In this document: piece after piece, positions 5,893 to 7,304 of the stretch | Layout of the letters: each line of letters begins with the position of its first letter | Numbering within the stretch: position 1 is the stretch's first letter | NCBI GenBank assembly: GCA_016927125.1 | Contig: JAFGNG010000272.1 | Location: 1-7,304 of the forward strand | Direction of reading: 5' to 3' | Source: Planctomycetota bacterium | Lineage (GTDB): Bacteria; Planctomycetota; SZUA-567; JAFGNG01 | DNA length: 7,304 bases | Notes under the pieces: generated by a model | Told to the model about the DNA's origin: nothing | Database searches by the model: none | The model's input: the letters and a program-made list of their open reading frames with translations, nothing else | Translations under genes and position numbers: made by a program

Positions 5893-7304
5893 TTACTTGC
5901 GCAGCAGCTTGCCCGGATAGTTTCCGGTAGGGGTGCAATCCCGCAGGGCGAATTCCCCATTCACCAGCACATGGATAATGCCGCGCGGCTTGGCAACGGG
6001 TTTCTGGTAGGTCGCGGTGTCCTCTACCTTTTCCGGATCAAAGATCACCAGGTCCGCCGCCATGCCTTCGCGCAGGATGCCCCGGTCGGCGAGGCCGATC
6101 TGTTCGGCGGGGAGGCTGCTCATGCGGCGGATAGCTTCTTCCAGGGGGAGCAGGTTCTCCTCGCGCACCCGGCGCAAGACCCGCGCATGCGTGCCATAGC
6201 TGCGCGGATGCGGGAAGCCCTCCGCACTCGGGCCGGAGAACTCCCGCGCGGTCGCGTCCGAGCCGACACTGACAAAGGGCCAACTGAAGATCACCCGCTG
6301 CACCTCCTCGCTCATGGTATGGATAAAGCCCTCGGCGCGGCCACCCTCGGCGAGAATGATATTAAAGAGCGTCTCTTCCGGAGAGAGCCCCAGGGCGGCA
6401 GCAATTTCAGAAATGGCTTTCCCCTGGAAGTGCTGATGCTCCTCCAACGAGACCGAGGCGACAAAGATCTTTTCCCAGCAGATGCCGTGTTCGGAGAGGT
6501 CGTTGATTTCCCGCGCCAGCGTCTTGCGAAGGTTGGGATTGCGCAACCGGGACAAAAGGCGCATGGTGCCGCCTTCATAGACCCAGTTGGGCAGCAGGGA
6601 ATCGAGGTTAGCGTTCCAGGCCTCGTAAGGGTACCAATCGGCGGAGAGGTTGATCCCGTTATCCCTGGCCTTGGTAAGCACTGTGCGGAGCTTGTCAAGG
6701 TGGCGCCAGTTCTCTTGGCCGGAGAGCTTGAGATGGGAAATCTGCAACCGAACGCTGCTATTCCTGGCCACCCGCACCGCTTCGTCAATGGCTTCAAAGA
6801 TCTCCGCACCCTCGGAGCGCAGGTGCGTGCTGTAGAACCCGTCATGAGCGGCGACCACCCGGCAGAGTTCGGTCAATTCCTGTTCATCAGCATAGCAACC
6901 GGGCGCGTACATCAAGCCTGACGACAGCCCCCACGCACCCGCGAACATGGCCTGGTCCAGCATGGCAGCCATCTCGGCGCGATCTTGGGCAGTTGAAAGA
7001 CGCGCTTCCGTACCAACCACATTGCCGCGCAAGCGGCCGTGGCCGACCAGGAAGAGGCGGTTGATGGCGCATCCGGCAGCTTCGAGCCGGTCGAAGTATT
7101 CCTCGGTGGTTTGCCAATCGACCTTGAGGCCGAAGCGCTCCGCCTTTTCGCGCAGGTAACCGGGAACCGTGCCGTTCAAGGGGAAGGGGGTGGAGCCGCA
7201 GTTGCCGCAGATTTCGGTGGTGACACCGTTACGGAGCTTGCTCTCTGCCCCGGGCACGGCAAGGGGCTCAAGATCGCCGTGGGAATGGATATCAATAAAG
7301 CCGG
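5893..7304 (-). CDS. N-acyl-D-amino-acid deacylase-like amidohydrolase (5' end outside window)
   Basis: The closest family I recognise is D-aminoacylase, a zinc amidohydrolase that removes the acyl group from N-acyl-D-amino acids. The frame is open to the window edge, reading GFIDIHSHGDLEPLAVPG on the minus strand, so the GTG at 7257 is internal and about 60 N-terminal residues lie outside. The metal-site motifs of the family are all present: HSH (7279-7287), GNCG with the bridging Cys, STHLRSEG and QISHLKLSG with two His, and SVGSDAT with the catalytic Asp. The C-terminus carries the usual amidohydrolase return to the beta-sandwich (GILREGMAADLVIFDP, VNGEFAL). Substrate choice (D-amino acids, D-Glu, D-Asp or a dipeptide-like amide) cannot be read from sequence, and a hydantoinase-like role is less likely given the Cys motif. 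Its stop is 21 bases before rarA, which suggests co-transcription. The promoter lies beyond the window. Confidence 0.9.
   Translation of the reverse strand, partial: GFIDIHSHGDLEPLAVPGAESKLRNGVTTEICGNCGSTPFPLNGTVPGYLREKAERFGLKVDWQTTEEYFDRLEAAGCAINRLFLVGHGRLRGNVVGTEARLSTAQDRAEMAAMLDQAMFAGAWGLSSGLMYAPGCYADEQELTELCRVVAAHDGFYSTHLRSEGAEIFEAIDEAVRVARNSSVRLQISHLKLSGQENWRHLDKLRTVLTKARDNGINLSADWYPYEAWNANLDSLLPNWVYEGGTMRLLSRLRNPNLRKTLAREINDLSEHGICWEKIFVASVSLEEHQHFQGKAISEIAAALGLSPEETLFNIILAEGGRAEGFIHTMSEEVQRVIFSWPFVSVGSDATAREFSGPSAEGFPHPRSYGTHARVLRRVREENLLPLEEAIRRMSSLPAEQIGLADRGILREGMAADLVIFDPEKVEDTATYQKPVAKPRGIIHVLVNGEFALRDCTPTGNYPGKLLRK

Noticed and set aside
5032..6921. 629-codon open frame on the plus strand across rarA and the amidohydrolase
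   Set aside because: It is exactly in register with the codons of both minus-strand genes (all three frames share the same phase), so it stays open simply because those genes avoid TTA, CTA and TCA codons in this span. Its translation shows no family motif, while both minus-strand proteins carry full catalytic motifs.

Overview
The window reads as ordinary chromosomal housekeeping DNA from a bacterium of moderate to high GC, with compact, mostly complete genes and intact catalytic motifs. I see no phage, transposase, CRISPR array, toxin-antitoxin pair, tRNA or rRNA. The lineage cannot be fixed from sequence alone. A class I ketol-acid reductoisomerase with an unusual cofactor loop, a short group 2-type sigma-70 factor, and an FmdB zinc-ribbon protein with an acidic tail would fit a Gram-negative-type lineage such as a deltaproteobacterial, PVC or candidate phylum. 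That is inference only.

Layout: (1) 1-922 (+), the last ~306 codons of ilvC, ended by a strong intrinsic terminator at 950-984. (2) 985-1250, an AT-rich leader with A-tracts and two near-consensus DnaA-box-like 9-mers. (3) 1251-2099 (+), a 282-residue primary-like sigma-70 factor. (4) 2128-2162, a hairpin with T-runs on both strands that can terminate both the sigma gene and convergent eno. (5) 2185-3468 (-), complete enolase with a clear Shine-Dalgarno and a plausible promoter. (6) 3469-3933, a 465-base divergent region holding the eno promoter, two hairpins, a C-rich/G-rich dispersed palindromic repeat, and a near-consensus promoter followed by an inverted repeat at the expected transcript start. 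(7) 3934-4443 (+), the FmdB-family zinc-ribbon protein. (8) 4489-5871 (-), RarA/MgsA AAA+ ATPase. (9) 5893-7304 (-), an N-acyl-D-amino-acid deacylase-like amidohydrolase whose N-terminus lies beyond the window. It sits 21 bases upstream of rarA and is probably co-transcribed with it.

The genes do not form one pathway: they cover branched-chain amino acid synthesis, transcription initiation, glycolysis, fork repair and D-amino-acid metabolism. Points worth a second look are the KARI cofactor loop (Glu where Leu is usual, Val for the NADPH-anchoring Arg), the basic serine-rich region 3.2 of the sigma factor with an Arg at the usual -10 recognition Thr, and the repeat-rich eno/fmdB intergenic region. 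I found no convincing novel multi-gene system.
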